The notes: a model not told the origin generated them from the sequence alone. Numbered from the stretch's first letter, positions 13,691-29,159 are shown. The stretch: DNA of 64,000 nucleotides from Zeus faber (GCA_960531495.1 OY482852.1:11368396-11432395), one strand, 5' to 3'. Program-made: numbers and translations.

Positions 13691-15035
13691 ACATGGATAC
13701 TGTGCTCATGTAGGGGGGGGGGGCGCTATGGTGTTGAAAGCTGAACTGTAATGGATGAACAGCATTCTCACATAGGCCCCCTTCTGGCCATCCAGATGGG
13801 TGAGGGTTTTCCGAGTCCAGATGTTCAAAGCTCCGAACAAGCTCTGTGAAGGAGCAATCAACATTTTTGTCAGTGGTTGACCTGGGACGAAGTATTGTAT
13901 AGACACATCCACCTGAAATTTGTTTTGTGCCTTCAATTTGTGAGGGGACCCCCCCTTTGAACTCTGAAGGCAACTATGTAGACACGGGGTGTTTACAGAT
14001 TGTTATTTTTCGTTTGACATGGGTGCAGTGTATCATGCAGTCCCAGATGTATGGCGATGTGGCCATGTGTACTCTATTGGTTGTGGGGTCGTAGGTTATA
14101 GGACCCCATTAACTTTTAGCGGTTGAGCATGATGCCACAGTATCGGGAGTACTATTAATAATGTTGTGATTCGTATGAATGCTAGGATTCCTCTGACCCT
14201 GCAAAGTCATTTTAAGGGGTTAAATGGGTGCCATGTGCTTTGCTGGCTCACGGTTTCTGATGGGTGTAATCACTGGGTGTGAGTACTTAGCCTTTGGCAG
14301 TGGCGTTGGCTTCCTCAGGGGATGCAGCGCTGATGGCGCTGGTGTCGTCGTTTTGTCCACAGGTTGGCAGGGATGTCAGTGAGCGGGGGAGACAGTTCTG
14401 GTGATCCAGTTGGTTCCCTTGGGTTCAGTCGTGGTTATATATGGGTTTTAGTTAATAATCAGCGCTATTGTCTATGCTAAATGCGTGTAGCTTGGAGTGG
14501 GTGGAACTCTGTTATAATCTTTGCTGTTTGGTGGCTAAGCTGTGGATCCTGGGCGGGGTTCATCACACACACATTCACACATCATCAACAAAGCACATGC
14601 GGTTGGAATCTCTTCCAGAAACTTCTCTCAGTATGCTCCAACCCTCGAGCCGCTCACCTCCTCCTGTCTCCGTTCGTGACTTTTAACAGTCCATTTCTCG
14701 TCCACTTTTCCATGTCATTCTATTTCCCTCACAATACAATAATATTTCCGTCATGATCCCAATAGCACTCAGACAACATTAATTTCAGCAATAATGCTGC
14801 AACACAAAATACAGTGCACACGAGGAGAAAACCGACATCCTACAACTACCAAAGTCTTACCACGTCCCAGACAGTCAACACTAATACAGATTTTCAAAAT
14901 GGCTCTGTGCACCTTAGTTCCTATGGGCCCTGTTGACTGGCCGAGTCGTGGGTCATACGATGGTCCGCGGTTCAGACCATACAACAAACCTCCATACTCT
15001 CACAGAATCCCTTTACACACAAAACACAACAATAA
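13691..15035. other. Unassigned repeat-like intergenic sequence
   Basis: No host gene recognised. Open frames on both strands are short and lack domains. The proximity of the retrovirus-like fossil beginning near 15040 suggests that part of this block is old transposon debris. Confidence 0.4.
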
Positions 15036-15039
15036 TTCA

Positions 15040-15790
15040 TACAACACTTAACACACACATTATATTCTCTACACAGGGATATTGCCACCATATCTGCATT
15101 TTTACTGTATGGTTGGCTGGTACTAAAAAGGTGGGGCTTTTGGTTCTGCAACAATTCCGCTGCTGGGAGATTGTTTTATCAACAAACTGTGAATGGTGCT
15201 CGTGAGCAGATAACAGTTGGCTCTGCACTCTTGGGTGGAAGGAGAAATATAGATTAGACAATACAGAATTATTTAGCGCTAAATTAAAAAAATAAATAAA
15301 TGAATGGAATAAAAGAACAAAGACTAAATGTGTGTGTGTGTGTGTGTGTGTTTCCATGGCTTGGGTCGTCTCTTTGGCGCCGTGGTACAGGCGTGGGCCC
15401 AGTGTCCTTCCTGGATGCAGCGATAGCAGGTGCTGCGGCCTAGGTTGTGACCTCCTCGGTTGATTGAGAGGGCTTCCACGGAATTCCCCGCCCCGTTGGG
15501 TCTGGCCTGAGGTGTTTTGCTGAGACTGTGATGGACCTCGCTGACCTTGAGTGATGGCCTGAGTGAGCATGGCCATCTGGGTCCGGGACTCGCGTTGTTT
15601 CGTTTGATCTTGTTTACGGTCTTTGTCCCTTTGGTGGGTCTCAGCGTGGAATACGGAGGCTTGTGGTGTCTCGTTGTCGCGGTCGACCGCTGGTATGTCT
15701 GCGTTAATGATGTAGATGGGTAAATTTGGAGGTTGACAATGGGAGTCCAGAGCCAGTATTTTCACCAGGAACAAAGGATACAAAGAAGTA
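15040..15790 (-). mobile_element. Fossil retrovirus/LTR-element gag fragment with CCHC zinc knuckle
   Basis: On the minus strand a proline/glutamine-rich stretch leads into a zinc knuckle of the form CX2CX4HX4C (15387-15428), the hallmark of the nucleocapsid part of Gag in retroviruses and their LTR kin. No protease, polymerase or envelope part and no paired terminal repeats were recognised nearby, so only a fragment remains. It is broken. It lies between two pieces of a Tc1-like element and carries a later TG microsatellite at 15330-15351, which suggests an old insertion. Family (retrovirus versus Gypsy-like) is not resolved. Confidence 0.5.
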
Positions 15791-15849
15791 CATTGATTAG
15801 CAGTATAGCTTGCGGGTGTTAGAGTTTTTGTTGCAGTGGGAAAGGGGTA

Positions 15850-15940
15850 TTTCAGGACTTAAGAAAGATCTGCTGCTATCATCTTGGTGCTGGATGCCAC
15901 AGGGTCAGAGCTGTTTTGATGGCACCGGTGGGGTGGTGTG
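15850..15940 (+). mobile_element. Tc1/mariner-like transposon fragment, 3' part
   Basis: The words agatctgctgctatcatct, ttggtgctggatgccacag and gggtcagagctgttttgatg match the C-terminal end of a fish Tc1-like transposase gene in the same orientation as the fragment at 12920-13068. The intervening coding part is missing or displaced. Confidence 0.6.
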
Positions 15941-17520
15941 TAAGTGTGTAATTTATTATTTTTTTCTCTAATTTCTAGGGTGGCGTAAATGGCGGCGCTG
16001 AAAATGTTGCTGGCTTCACTGCAGTTTTGGAAGTGTTAAGGTTAAGTTATTGTTCACTTTCTTTATTCATTCCACCAGTGTTACTTTTTGTTTTGTTAGG
16101 CATTGCATGCCAATGTCCACATTGATGCACTCTGGCTCTGTAAAGCTGTAAAGAGAATTTGTTACCCCATCGCTGCACAGATCAAAATGTAGCATGTGTT
16201 CTATTTCTGTGTACGAACTTGGAAAAATAGAAAGCAGCACTTTTGTTTTGCGTAAGTATAGGTATTGCATTTTATTTTGTGCCAAAGACTTAAGTAGTTA
16301 CTTTTTTTTTTAAGCTTTTCTTCTTGGTAGCAAGAGTTTATTTTAAGAGATTGGTACATTTTTTTTTATTTTACTTTGCCTCAGGAAAACCATGAGATAT
16401 GCTAATATTGAATTGAAGCTGGACTGGATGTTTGCATTACGCTTTACATTTTGACTCAAAATGTTTGACTTAAACTTGTGTTTTGCTGTGAAATCAAGCA
16501 TTTTCTCACATAACTTGTATTTTTTGTGTGTGCATGTGATTGATTAAAAGACTATTTTAAAGAGTTGTGTGTTCTAAAATTATTAATTGCATTTTTCCTT
16601 GTCCGTGGTAAAACAGTGTTTGTAGATTACTCAACTAAGTGAGATCAGCTGGCTCAGCACATGGATGAAGAATAATCACAACAGGACTTTTACTTTCTGA
16701 GCTGTCAATATGTATTCTACACTGGATCCGTGGTTCTCAGTACTAGAGTGAGGTTTGCGTGCTCTCACCATCTTTTATGTGGGTTTCTTCCGAGTTCACT
16801 CTTTTCTGCCCACAACAAAAGACATGCGTGTTGCAGAAAAATATACTCCTATTGTCCTACCACTGCCCTAGAGCTGTGTTTGGTCCACTGGACTATGGCT
16901 GGCTAAGCAAAGTCGTCATTTCAATAGATGCTGCCAATGCAGTTGCATTGGGGCCAGGAGCCCCGGGGGGCCTGTGAGCACGGGCCCCCCTGCGTCTAAC
17001 TGGGCCCCACCAAACTGTCAATTAATTGATCAGCGTTTCTCTGAAAAGAAATTGGTGTCGACATGTCCTGGAAGATTTCAATGGCCCCGACGAATGGGAG
17101 AGGTTCCGGTAAAATATTATGTGTTTATTACTTAAAACAATTGATAAGCAGATTACCTAGAGCATGACATCACCAAGGAATGTAGATGTATAAGATATTT
17201 TATTGAATATTAAAAATAAAAAGTCCTGTCAGTAAATGCTAATCTAAATATAAAGAATGTTACTACTTGAAATCAAATCATTTGTTTGTGAGCAATAAGT
17301 AACAAGTGCAGCCGCTTAAATTAACAATTCACTAAAATAAAATTGATCAAACCAAAAACAAAATAAATATGGCAAGTAGGTCTTAAAGTTTGTAGTATTG
17401 TCTGTCTTCGTTGGGACGTCCTGTCGACACATTTTACACAGTGAACATTTACCGTCTGCTTTGGGTCGGAAATAAATATCCCAAAAAAACAATGACACAT
17501 CGTCTTTCTGCTTCTCCTCA
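15941..17520. other. Intergenic, no gene seen
   Basis: AT-rich sequence with poly-T runs. A gggggcc/ggccccc-rich word cluster at 16945-17010 resembles one at 10986-11016 and may be a shared repeat end. No exon chain could be built. Confidence 0.45.
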
Positions 17521-17551
17521 AGAGTCCTAGACGCTGCGACTCGGCCTCCAC

Positions 17552-17580
17552 TGTGTGTGTGTGTGTGTGTGTATGTGTGT
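17552..17580. repeat. (TG)n microsatellite
   Basis: A short TG run interrupted once by TATG. Confidence 0.85.
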
Positions 17581-18119
17581 CTACAAGTGCAACCTCTCCA
17601 CGAGGGAGGGGGCAGGGCTTAGTTCTATAGCGACAAATGTGATTGGTCAGACGTGACGCTTTGAGACCAGCTTTAGATCGTCCAAACTGATTGACTTCCG
17701 GTTGCAACTGGCCGAGCGCGGAAGTGAACAGATCTGCGGAATTGTTTATGGGAATGATCCACTCAGCACAAATTCAAATTGTGCTTGGAGGGAATTCTTT
17801 TCACCAGACATTATGACCAGAGAGATTTAAATGTCAGACTTTTTAAGAATTTTAACATAAGTGCACTTTAAGCTTATTCACTTATTCTGTGAATTTTCAA
17901 CATAGCCTGCCCCTCATGTGATGTCTTTGTAACAACTATCCCACAAGAACATCCTTTTGAGGAAGCCATAAGTAGTGAGAAGAGACTAGAGGAAGTCAAC
18001 AACAATCAGATTAGAGACAAGAAGATCGGTACAGGATACAAGCTTCCATCGGTTTACGCCAAAGCAGGAACACAAATACACACACCAGTGTAACTAGAGC
18101 CTTTCCTAGCCAGAGCTCT

Positions 18120-18136
18120 ATCATAACTGTTCTAAC

Positions 18137-18171
<35 letters not shown>

Positions 18172-18265
18172 TAGCTATAGGCAGTAATACACAGGGTCCA
18201 TTGGGGACAGCAATTACAAATTTTCGAGTTGCCATGGAACGTAGCATCAGTTCTTGCTGTCGCTT
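18120..18265 (+). repeat. Local repeat family, head segment (direct copy)
   Basis: An (ATA)n run, then the words tatagctataggcagtaata and gttgccatggaacgtagcat. The same string occurs inverted at about 27965-28080. It appears to be the outer part of a long non-coding interspersed element shared with 19200-20070 and 27030-28080. Confidence 0.6.
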
Positions 18266-18289
18266 GGCTCAGCACCAGTGGTGGAAATG

Positions 18290-18565
18290 ACTGGTGCTTT
18301 TTTGACATTCCGTTTCCGTGCCAAAAAGTTGATCATCCGCCAACAAATAAAACAATGGCCAGAAGTGACCGCAGCATCTACCTTCTCACAGAAAGGTTAT
18401 TTATGCCTCAAAATGACTTGGTTTCCTCATGAGGGTTATATTTTAAAGATTGTAGACCACCCAGTCCTTTTGACCTGTTGAAATGCCTTAAAGGGCCAAA
18501 ACCAGTAATATGTCCTTTTCGCCTCGCCAAAAAGTGATTTCAGCTCCTACATGATGACACTCACC
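18290..18565 (+). repeat. Local repeat unit A, copy 1
   Basis: Shared words include caaaatgacttggtttcctc, atgagggttatattttaaag, gttgaaatgccttaaagg and caaaaagtgatttcagctc. Related copies lie at 28200-28520 (inverted), 37385-37720 and 60005-60330. There is no coding capacity. Confidence 0.65.
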
Positions 18566-18569
18566 AGAC

Positions 18570-19195
18570 ACTGGTGAGAAGGAAACTCTGGTGAGAAAGG
18601 CGAGGCAACGTCTTTACCACCTCAGGCAGCTGAGGAAATTCCGGGTCTCGGTGAGGATCCTCAAGTCCTTCGACTGGAGCATCCTGACAGGCAACATCAC
18701 TGCCTGGTTTGGGAAAGACAGGCGGGCCCCGCAGAGGGTGGTGCGTTCAGCTGAACGTACCACTGGAACTACCCTCCCCTCCCTGCAGCACTTATACACC
18801 GGGAGGTGTAGTAGCAGAGCCCGTAGGATCATGAAGGATCCTCACCACCCCAACAATGGACTGTTCGAAGCTGCTGCGGTCGGGCAAGCGCCTCCGCAGT
18901 CACACGAGGACAGAGACTGAGACGGAGTTTTTTCCCAAAAGCCATAAGAACTGTCAATGCTGACCTCACCAGGGGTCCTCACTAAGCCACACACATGGGC
19001 TCCACTACCATACTGTGCTGTATGTAGCATACTGTACCGCATACTGTGTCACTGTTTTGGGTTGTTCGGCGTTACCGTATTGCTGCGCCGTACTGTTGTA
19101 TACTGTGCTGTATTATCCCACAAACACTACCTCACTTTACTCACATTCCACTTTAATGCACATATCTGTATTTACATAATTGCACAGCTTAAAAT
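18570..19195 (+). mobile_element. LINE 3' fragment (L2/CR1-like), sense copy
   Basis: A frame from 18591 reads QRLYHLRQLRKF, ILTGNITAWFG and VVRSAERTTGTTLPSLQ, the region after the catalytic core of L2/CR1-group reverse transcriptases. The conserved HP..N-GLF and FFP words follow in broken frames. The 3' part cactacctcactttactcac matches the antisense copy at 45870-46430. It is 5'-truncated, as is common for LINEs. The clade assignment is tentative. Confidence 0.7.
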
Positions 19196-19199
19196 GTTT

Positions 19200-20072
19200 T
19201 AGTTCCCATGGAATGTAGCATCAGTTTGTGCTGTCCACTGTCTTTACATCAGCATTTGGTCTAAAACGAGTTTGAATTTTCCGAGTTTCCCTTGAATGCA
19301 GCATCGGCTGAGGCAGCGGTGCAAGTTTTCAGAGTACTGGTGGCCCGCAGAATTACTAATACGAGGACCCACTTGTTGCGTGTTATGACCAAAAAATGTT
19401 GGTCGTTTATCCCGTCCTGCCTCACGGTGTTTCTGTGGAAGGAACGATGCAGACCTGCTGCTCTGGAGCTGCAAGCGAACTCCATGTGTGAGGACACAGA
19501 CCCGGAATATGTTTTCAACTGTTTCCTACAGTTTATATATTAAAACTGGCTCTGGTGCCGCAAAATAAGGAGGGACACGGCACCGGATGACATGCCTCAA
19601 AACGTGTTTATATTTACAAAAAGGGCAAAAGCGATAATCAAATAATGTCGAATATCAAACGAAACGCCCCGCCGACATCAAGCAGGTGAAACGACAGACA
19701 CACACACACAGACACAGAGCGATAGAATCTACACCATGCAGCTCGCACCGTGCCAATGTGTGTTGGTCGCCACAACCTGCTCATTCATAACGAATTGGAT
19801 GGTGATGTCACAAAGCTTCTTAATCCACAAAGTGATCTCACTCCACCGCCCGAATGGAACTTTTAGAACCTTGGCGTGTGGACGTCCTGCTACTTCCGGA
19901 CAAATCGAATTGTTTTTTCACAAATTCCTGCTCCGTGTGTGGAACGATGGATGGATGAAGCTTAAACGACAAGATGTCTGACACGTCCTGGTTCTAAAAA
20001 GACCCCAACTGTGTCCACAGCTCCAGCGGTTGTTCTGTTCCAGGCACTTTTAGCCCTAAAAGTGCCAAGGAT
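19200..20072 (+). repeat. Local repeat family, long segment (direct copy)
   Basis: Contains cagcatttggtctaaaacg, ttttccgagtttcccttgaa, ccgtcctgcctcacggtgt and gttctgttccaggcacttt. The inverted counterpart occupies about 27070-27960, and part of it recurs at 63360-63680. It ends in a 10-bp-arm palindrome at 20043-20066. Neither strand encodes a recognisable protein, so a non-autonomous DNA transposon is likely. Confidence 0.6.
20043..20066. repeat. Perfect palindrome at the repeat end
   Basis: ggcactttta, then gccc, then taaaagtgcc: perfect 10-bp arms with a 4-nt loop. Confidence 0.8.
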
Positions 20073-20870
20073 GATGATGATCATTATGATGATGATGATA
20101 ATTATTATTATGAATAATAATAACTAATAATTATAATGATAATGGCAGACCCGAAATCCCTTTTGCTAGCATGTGTGTATATATCACAATAAACCCTGAT
20201 GTCTGCAGGTTTATGTTTTTACTTAAGTCAATAAACTGCAAGTCAAATAATTCTTGTTTTCTCATTTTCAGAAGGCTGCAGGGCTGAGCCTCCAAATGTG
20301 TAAACACGTAACCCTTGTATTACGCTTCAACGCTTAACAAATACATACTGTTCCATAGTCTAGGTTTCACAGAAGGTTGCAGGATTTTCTGCGGCAGTTA
20401 TCCATCCACCTAACAAGACTTCCAAGCCGTCTTTCAGTCAATGTGAGCGATCTTCCAAATATGGCGGCAAATGACTACTGGCCCGGTTGTTTTCTCCCGA
20501 GGGCGGCCGTGAAGTTCAAATGAAAACCTGCCTGTGTGTTTGTTTGTTGGTTGGTTGACTGGTTGGTTTTGCATATTAGTGAAGTGCCTAGTCATCCTGT
20601 TGGAAATCACTCTTATGGTGTATTTCATTCCGTTTTATGTTTTGAAAACATTGAGTACATTCGTGTGGATTCATTAACATTTATTTTTTATTTTTTTTTT
20701 TCTATTTATCAACATTATTATCCCCGTGTGGGCCACGTTAAATCTGCAGGCGGTGTAGTTGTGGCCTGCTTTGCTCTAGAAGTGGAAGACGCCCCAAATT
20801 AGACAAGAGGTCACCCTGGCCTCAGGCTGAAGCAAGTCTGTTGACCAGCCGCCTTATTACGTTTTTTAAG
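20073..20870. other. Intergenic, no gene seen
   Basis: ATG/ATT simple-repeat stretch at about 20070-20140, then AT-rich unique-looking sequence. No exon structure was found. Confidence 0.5.
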
Positions 20871-20879
20871 TGGGGGAAA

Positions 20880-21454
20880 CACCTTCATTCGGGTCACGCC
20901 TGGGAAGAGCGCACCGCGCACCTCGCACCCACGCACCCACGCTCGGCGGCCGAGCGTCCCTCCTTCCCTCGGCGGCCGGTGCGTCACTGCGCAGGCGCAG
21001 ACGCGTCGCGCCGCACCGCACCGCACCGCGCGGCGACCCGTTGATTTGAGGAAATAGGCTGAATGGTTAAAGTACCTCAGTGACATTTCTATATATTTAT
21101 ATTTATATCGATGTATGTATGTGTATATAGTTGTTTTTTTTTAAAACGTGTATCTTGTGGTTCTTGTGATTCCCTGACGTCGCGGCTTGGAAGGCCACAG
21201 TGCCGTGTCACCGCTGACCGGCGCTTCATCCCCGGCCGCGCCGTCCTACTTTCTCTCAGACGTGTTTCCTCCGCCCTTCGCGCCGTGACTTGCGTGTTTG
21301 GTTTGGTCCCCTCGCGTGTTCATCGGGTCCCGTGGCTCCGCCGTCCTCCTCCGTTTTGTTTTGTTTTTTTTTGGGTTTTTTTTTTGTTTTTTTTGCGCTG
21401 CTTGCCGGCGGTCGAACCCGCGTCGCTCGTCACGGTATCGCAACCTGACCGGGA
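20880..21454 (+). promoter_or_regulatory. upp1: CpG-rich promoter and 5' UTR of uridine phosphorylase
   Basis: A dense CpG block at 20920-21045, including the direct repeat cgcaccgcaccgcaccgc near 21008, and a second one at 21220-21450 precede the start codon at 21455. The exact transcription start is not visible. Poly-T runs at 21364-21391 lie in the presumed leader. Confidence 0.5.
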
Positions 21455-24870
<3,416 letters not shown>

Positions 24871-25298
24871 AATCTAGCTGGAAGCCGTTACCATTACCAG
24901 AGTGGGGTTTTTTTCCCCCCTCCTATCAAAATCTCTCCTGAAATTACCGATATGAATATTTTGTTGATTTTAAGGGAATGCTTGTCAGTGGTTTATCCTG
25001 CTAAAGGTTGTCGCGGTGGGGGGCCTCGCAGCTAAATGATGAATATTTTTACTTTTTTAATTTTCCTGTAATGCTGATGTTCCTCTATGTTGGCCATAAT
25101 CACATTTTCCAATGGGGGTTTGCAAAGCAGAGGTGTTTTTTTTTTGTAGTCGTAAGTACCAATGTATTTCAACTACCTCTTTTATACTACATGTGAAGTC
25201 ACATGTTCAAGCCTTCCATGCATTCTTCTCTACACAACAATACTGGGGAAAAAAAAACAATCGGTCTCTGTGTCAATGACTTTTTTTAAACAATTATG

Positions 25299-25304
25299 AA
25301 TAAA
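25299..25304 (+). promoter_or_regulatory. upp1: Polyadenylation signal AATAAA of uridine phosphorylase
   Basis: First canonical signal after the stop codon, about 430 bp downstream. Confidence 0.6.
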
Positions 25305-25536
25305 ATTGCTTTGTCTATTTGTGTTGGGATTAGGTTACTCTTTATTCATCGCTGTAGGAGAAGGACAATACTGCAGCAGTAGAGGTTAGAGGCAATACAT
25401 TGTTTTAGTGCAAGACATAATTAAAAGTACAAACCAAGAGCGCAGAAAAACTCCAAATTGTATACTTTATTATTTTAGTAAGATGGAAATCTGTGAATCT
25501 TAGCTCTTAGCTTACACAATTGTCCTCATCTTTGTA

Positions 25537-27024
25537 CACCGCGTTCCAAATTATTATGCAAATTATATTTTTCTCTGATTTTCCTAAATAGTCAATGCAA
25601 ATGACAGTCAGTATAATTTTCAAGTCATCAACCGTGAAGGGTATAATTGAAATGTTTTTGAAAAAACCTCCCAATGATAAGAGTATTTTTTTCAAAAATA
25701 AAAAACTCAATACACTGTTCCAAATTATTCCCGCCTGGGGCGCTGTTGGCACCGTGCTCCGGGCGGGTTATCTCCCAAATTGGAGCCTTTCTGTGTGGAG
25801 TTTGCATGTTCTCCCCGTGCTCACACGGGCTTTCCTCCACCTAACGTCAGTAAGGACCCCCACCAAAAACATGCACCCATCATCGTCTGACCAGCGATGG
25901 ACTCGTCCACTGCTCCTGGCTGCCCCCCCGGAGGAAGGACAAGCCAAGGATGGGTTAAATGCAGAGGCCTCATTTCACCGGCCACCATCCAAAGTGTGTG
26001 TGTGTGTGCATGTGTTGAAGTGGTGTGTGCTGCGTGACAATTAAAGATTCTTCTTCACAACAGAGTTTCAAAACATTTTATAGATTGTAAAGAACTGAAA
26101 ACGGCCATTTGTTGAATTTGCAACATTAGGAGGTCATATTTACTGAAATCAAAAGCTAGTTCAATCAAAAACATCTTAACAGGCCAAGTTCCATGTGAAC
26201 ATAGGAGCCTTCTTTCATATCACCTTCACAGTTCTTGCATCCATTGAACTTGTGAGTTTTTGGAGAGTTTCTGCTTGAATTTCTTTGCAGGATGTTAGAA
26301 CAGCCTCCCAGAGCTGCTGTTTTGATGCCAACTGCCTCCACCCTCATAGATCTTTTGCTTGAGGATGCTCCAAAGGTTCTAAATTGGGTTGAGGTCAGGG
26401 GAGGACGGGGGCCACACCATGAGTTTCTCTCCTTTTATGCCCATAGCAGCCAATGACAGAGTTATTCTTTGCAGCATGAGATGGTGCATTGTCATGCATG
26501 AAGATGATTTAGTTACGGAAGGCACGGTTCTTCTTTTTGTACCATGGAAGAAAGTGCTCAGTCACAAACTATATACTTTGCCGAGGTCATTTTCACACCT
26601 TCAGGGAGCCTAAAGGGGCCCACCAGCTCTCTCCTCATGATTCTGGCCCAAAACATGACTCCGCCACCTCCTTGCTGACGTGGCAGCCTTGTTGGGACAT
26701 GGTGGCCATCCACCAACCATCCACTACTCCATCCATCTGCACCAACCAGGGTTGCACGGCACTCATCAGTAAACAAGACTGTTTGAAAATTTGTCTTCAA
26801 ATTAGTCTTCACCTGTGGCTGCTTAAAAATGTGGAACTTCTTTCTTAAGTAGTTTTCCTTTAATTGGCTCACCTGGCAAACTAATTATCACAGGTGTCTG
26901 AGATTGATTTCAGTGATCCAAAGAGCCTCGAGACACAAAACCATCCATGAGTTTAATTGAAAAACAAAAAATGTAATGTTTAGGACACTTAAATCCAATT
27001 AGCATAATAATTTTGAACGCGGTG
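25537..27024 (-). mobile_element. Tc1/mariner-like transposon, near full span, with nested insert
   Basis: Imperfect 28-bp terminal inverted repeats begin caccgcgttccaaattatta at 25537 and end at 27024, with TA target duplications outside (25535-25536 and 27025-27026). The transposase lies on the minus strand: 26558-26872 reads VLFTDECRATL, GGGGVMFWARI and LPEGVKMTSAKYI, the region of the second catalytic aspartate in Tc1 transposases. Upstream parts are shifted or stopped, so it is inactive. A SINE-like repeat sits inside at about 25730-26055, so the element is older than that insertion. Confidence 0.85.
25730..26055 (+). mobile_element. SINE-like repeat nested in the Tc1-like element, copy 1
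   Basis: Contains the common fish repeat words tgtgtggagtttgcatgttc and tcatttcaccggccacca, and ends gacaattaaagattcttctt. It splits the Tc1 text between caaattatt and cacaacagag. A second copy with a tRNA-like head lies at 50345-50645. Confidence 0.65.
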
Positions 27025-27029
27025 TATTA

Positions 27030-28085
27030 TTAGGGGACCAAGCTGCAGGGATGAAAGCCCATTCTTATTGTTCAGATTATTAATATTCTCCTTGGCATTT
27101 TCTGGGCTAAAAGTGACTGGAACAGAACAACCGCTGGAGATACTGACACAGTTGAGGTCTCATTAGAACCGGGACGTCTCAGACACCTTGTGGTGTCCAA
27201 GTTTCATCCATATGGACACACATAAGGCCATACGGAGGAATCAGTGAAAAACTGATTAAAACTTGCCCACACACCAAGATTCTAAAACCTCCGGTGGTGG
27301 AGCGAGACGGTTTGCGACATCATCATCCAATTAGTTATAAATGAGAAGGTTATGGCTATGAACGCACATTCGAGCTACGTCGCGTGGACTCCATTGCTCT
27401 GTAGCGGTTGCAAACTGTCATCTCACCTGCTTGACGTCGGCGGGGAAAATTTCCGTTTCATTTTTTGTTCCCCATTTGTAAATATAAGCACGTTCTGTTC
27501 GCATCGAACCCGGTGCCGTGTCCCTCCTTGTTTTGCGTCGTAATATACAAACTGTAGGAAACAGTCCAGAACAACCCGTGTTTGTGACCTCACGCATGGA
27601 GCTCCAGAGCAACAGCTCCGAATCGTGTCCGTTTTATTTTTGTTCAAAAGTTTAAAAAGTCTATGAAATGTCTCTGAGGGACGCGCAGCGTTTCGTCCGT
27701 GTTGTCGGGAACTTCCACACGGAGTGGTTTCCTTCCACAGAGACACCGTGAGGCAGGACTCTGTGGACTGCAGGTAGTAGACAAGACACCTTCTCATTTT
27801 TAGGATAAAGTCATAACATGTAAAAAGTTGATCCTTGTGTTAGTAATTCTGCGCGTCACCATGACTCGGAAAAACTTGCTTCGCCCTATCAGCCGATGCT
27901 GCGTTCAAGGGAAACTCGGAAAATTGTAACTCGTCTTAGACGTAATGCTGATGTGAAGACAGTCGACGGCGGCGAACTGATACTACATTCCATGGGAACT
28001 CGAAGATGTTTAATTGGTGTCGAAAATGGACCCCGCGTACTACTGCCTACAGCTATATTTCTTATTATTATTTGTATTTAGTAAC
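27030..28085 (-). repeat. Local repeat family, long segment (inverted copy)
   Basis: This is the reverse-complement counterpart of 19200-20072 plus 18120-18265. Shared words, read on the minus strand, include gttctgttccagtcactttt, ttttccgagtttcccttgaa and gttcccatggaatgtagtat. It starts immediately after the Tc1-like element. Confidence 0.6.
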
Positions 28086-28199
28086 ATTTTGATAACTTAA
28101 TTTCGAAAATTGACTAGATTTATATTGGATTACTATCATTCATCACTGTTCGATTTCGATAAGCAATGGGCAAATTCATTGCAGACATGAACATTGATT

Positions 28200-28520
28200 T
28201 AAATCACATTGACCATCCATCAGTGTTCAAGCTGCGTCACTGTGCTGCTGCTGCTGCAAGACACGCGTAATGCCAAAAAAGTGATCGTCCGCTGGGCGGG
28301 CTATAAAACCAAGTGTGAAACCAAGTCCTTTTGAGGCAGAAACAACCGTTCAGTCACAAGGTAGGAGCTGCAATCACTGTTTGGCAAGTGGAAAAGGACA
28401 TATTACTGGTTTGGGCCTTTTCAACAGGTACAAAGGACCGGGTGCTCGACAGTCTCTCTAAAATATAACCCTCATGAAGGAAACCAAGTCATTTCGAGGC
28501 GTGAATAACCTTTGGGTGAC
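28200..28520 (-). repeat. Local repeat unit A, copy 2 (inverted)
   Basis: Words such as ggtttgggccttttcaacag, ataaccctcatgaagg and gaaaccaagtcatttcgagg are the complement of copy 1 at 18290-18565. Confidence 0.6.
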
Positions 28521-28549
28521 GAGGTAGACGCTGCGGTGGCTTTTTCCCC

Positions 28550-28980
28550 ATTGGCGACGGCAGCGGAACGTTCCGAAAAACGAGCCGGTCATCTGGAGGC
28601 GCGCGCCGGCGCGGACGACGTGGGAGGGTCTTGCCGCGCGCGCGCTCCCGCCGCCGCCGCCGCCGCCGCTCGTGCCTCTTTCCGCCCTGGTCTCACGCGC
28701 TGACTCAGGACCTTCAGACGCGTCTTCATCCCGCCGACCGCACCTCCCGTCCGCCCGCCGAGAGCAGCCATGGCCACCACGACCACCGGTAAGATGCGCG
28801 GAGGACGCAGGGAAGCGTCTCCCTGCGGAGAAACGCCCTTTTCACCGTCTCTTCCCCCCGTAGCGGGGCTCCAGCTGCCATGGCGACAGGGGCGTCTCTT
28901 CCGTTAGTCGGCGTCGCTGGCGCCGCGCCGTGAAGTTCCTCGTCGAAATGTCCGCTCTTGGGTCGGTTCGACACCGTTAT
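28550..28980 (+). promoter_or_regulatory. stmn2: CpG-rich promoter of stmn2
   Basis: A strongly CpG-rich block with a (CCG)n run at about 28648-28670 surrounds the first coding exon at 28770. The transcription start is presumably within 28640-28760. I see no RE1/NRSF site that I could call with confidence, although such a site is known in mammalian STMN2. Confidence 0.5.
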
Positions 28981-29104
28981 TTGAAGGATGACATCTGTCG
29001 AAGACGACCCCGCGTCGTCCTCCGAAGTCAAGGCGTTGATTTCAGTCGAGCGTTATCCCGCATCCTCATCCTTATCGTCATCATCTTCCTTAACGCCTGC
29101 TATA

Positions 29105-29149
<45 letters not shown>

Positions 29150-29159
29150 CATATATATC

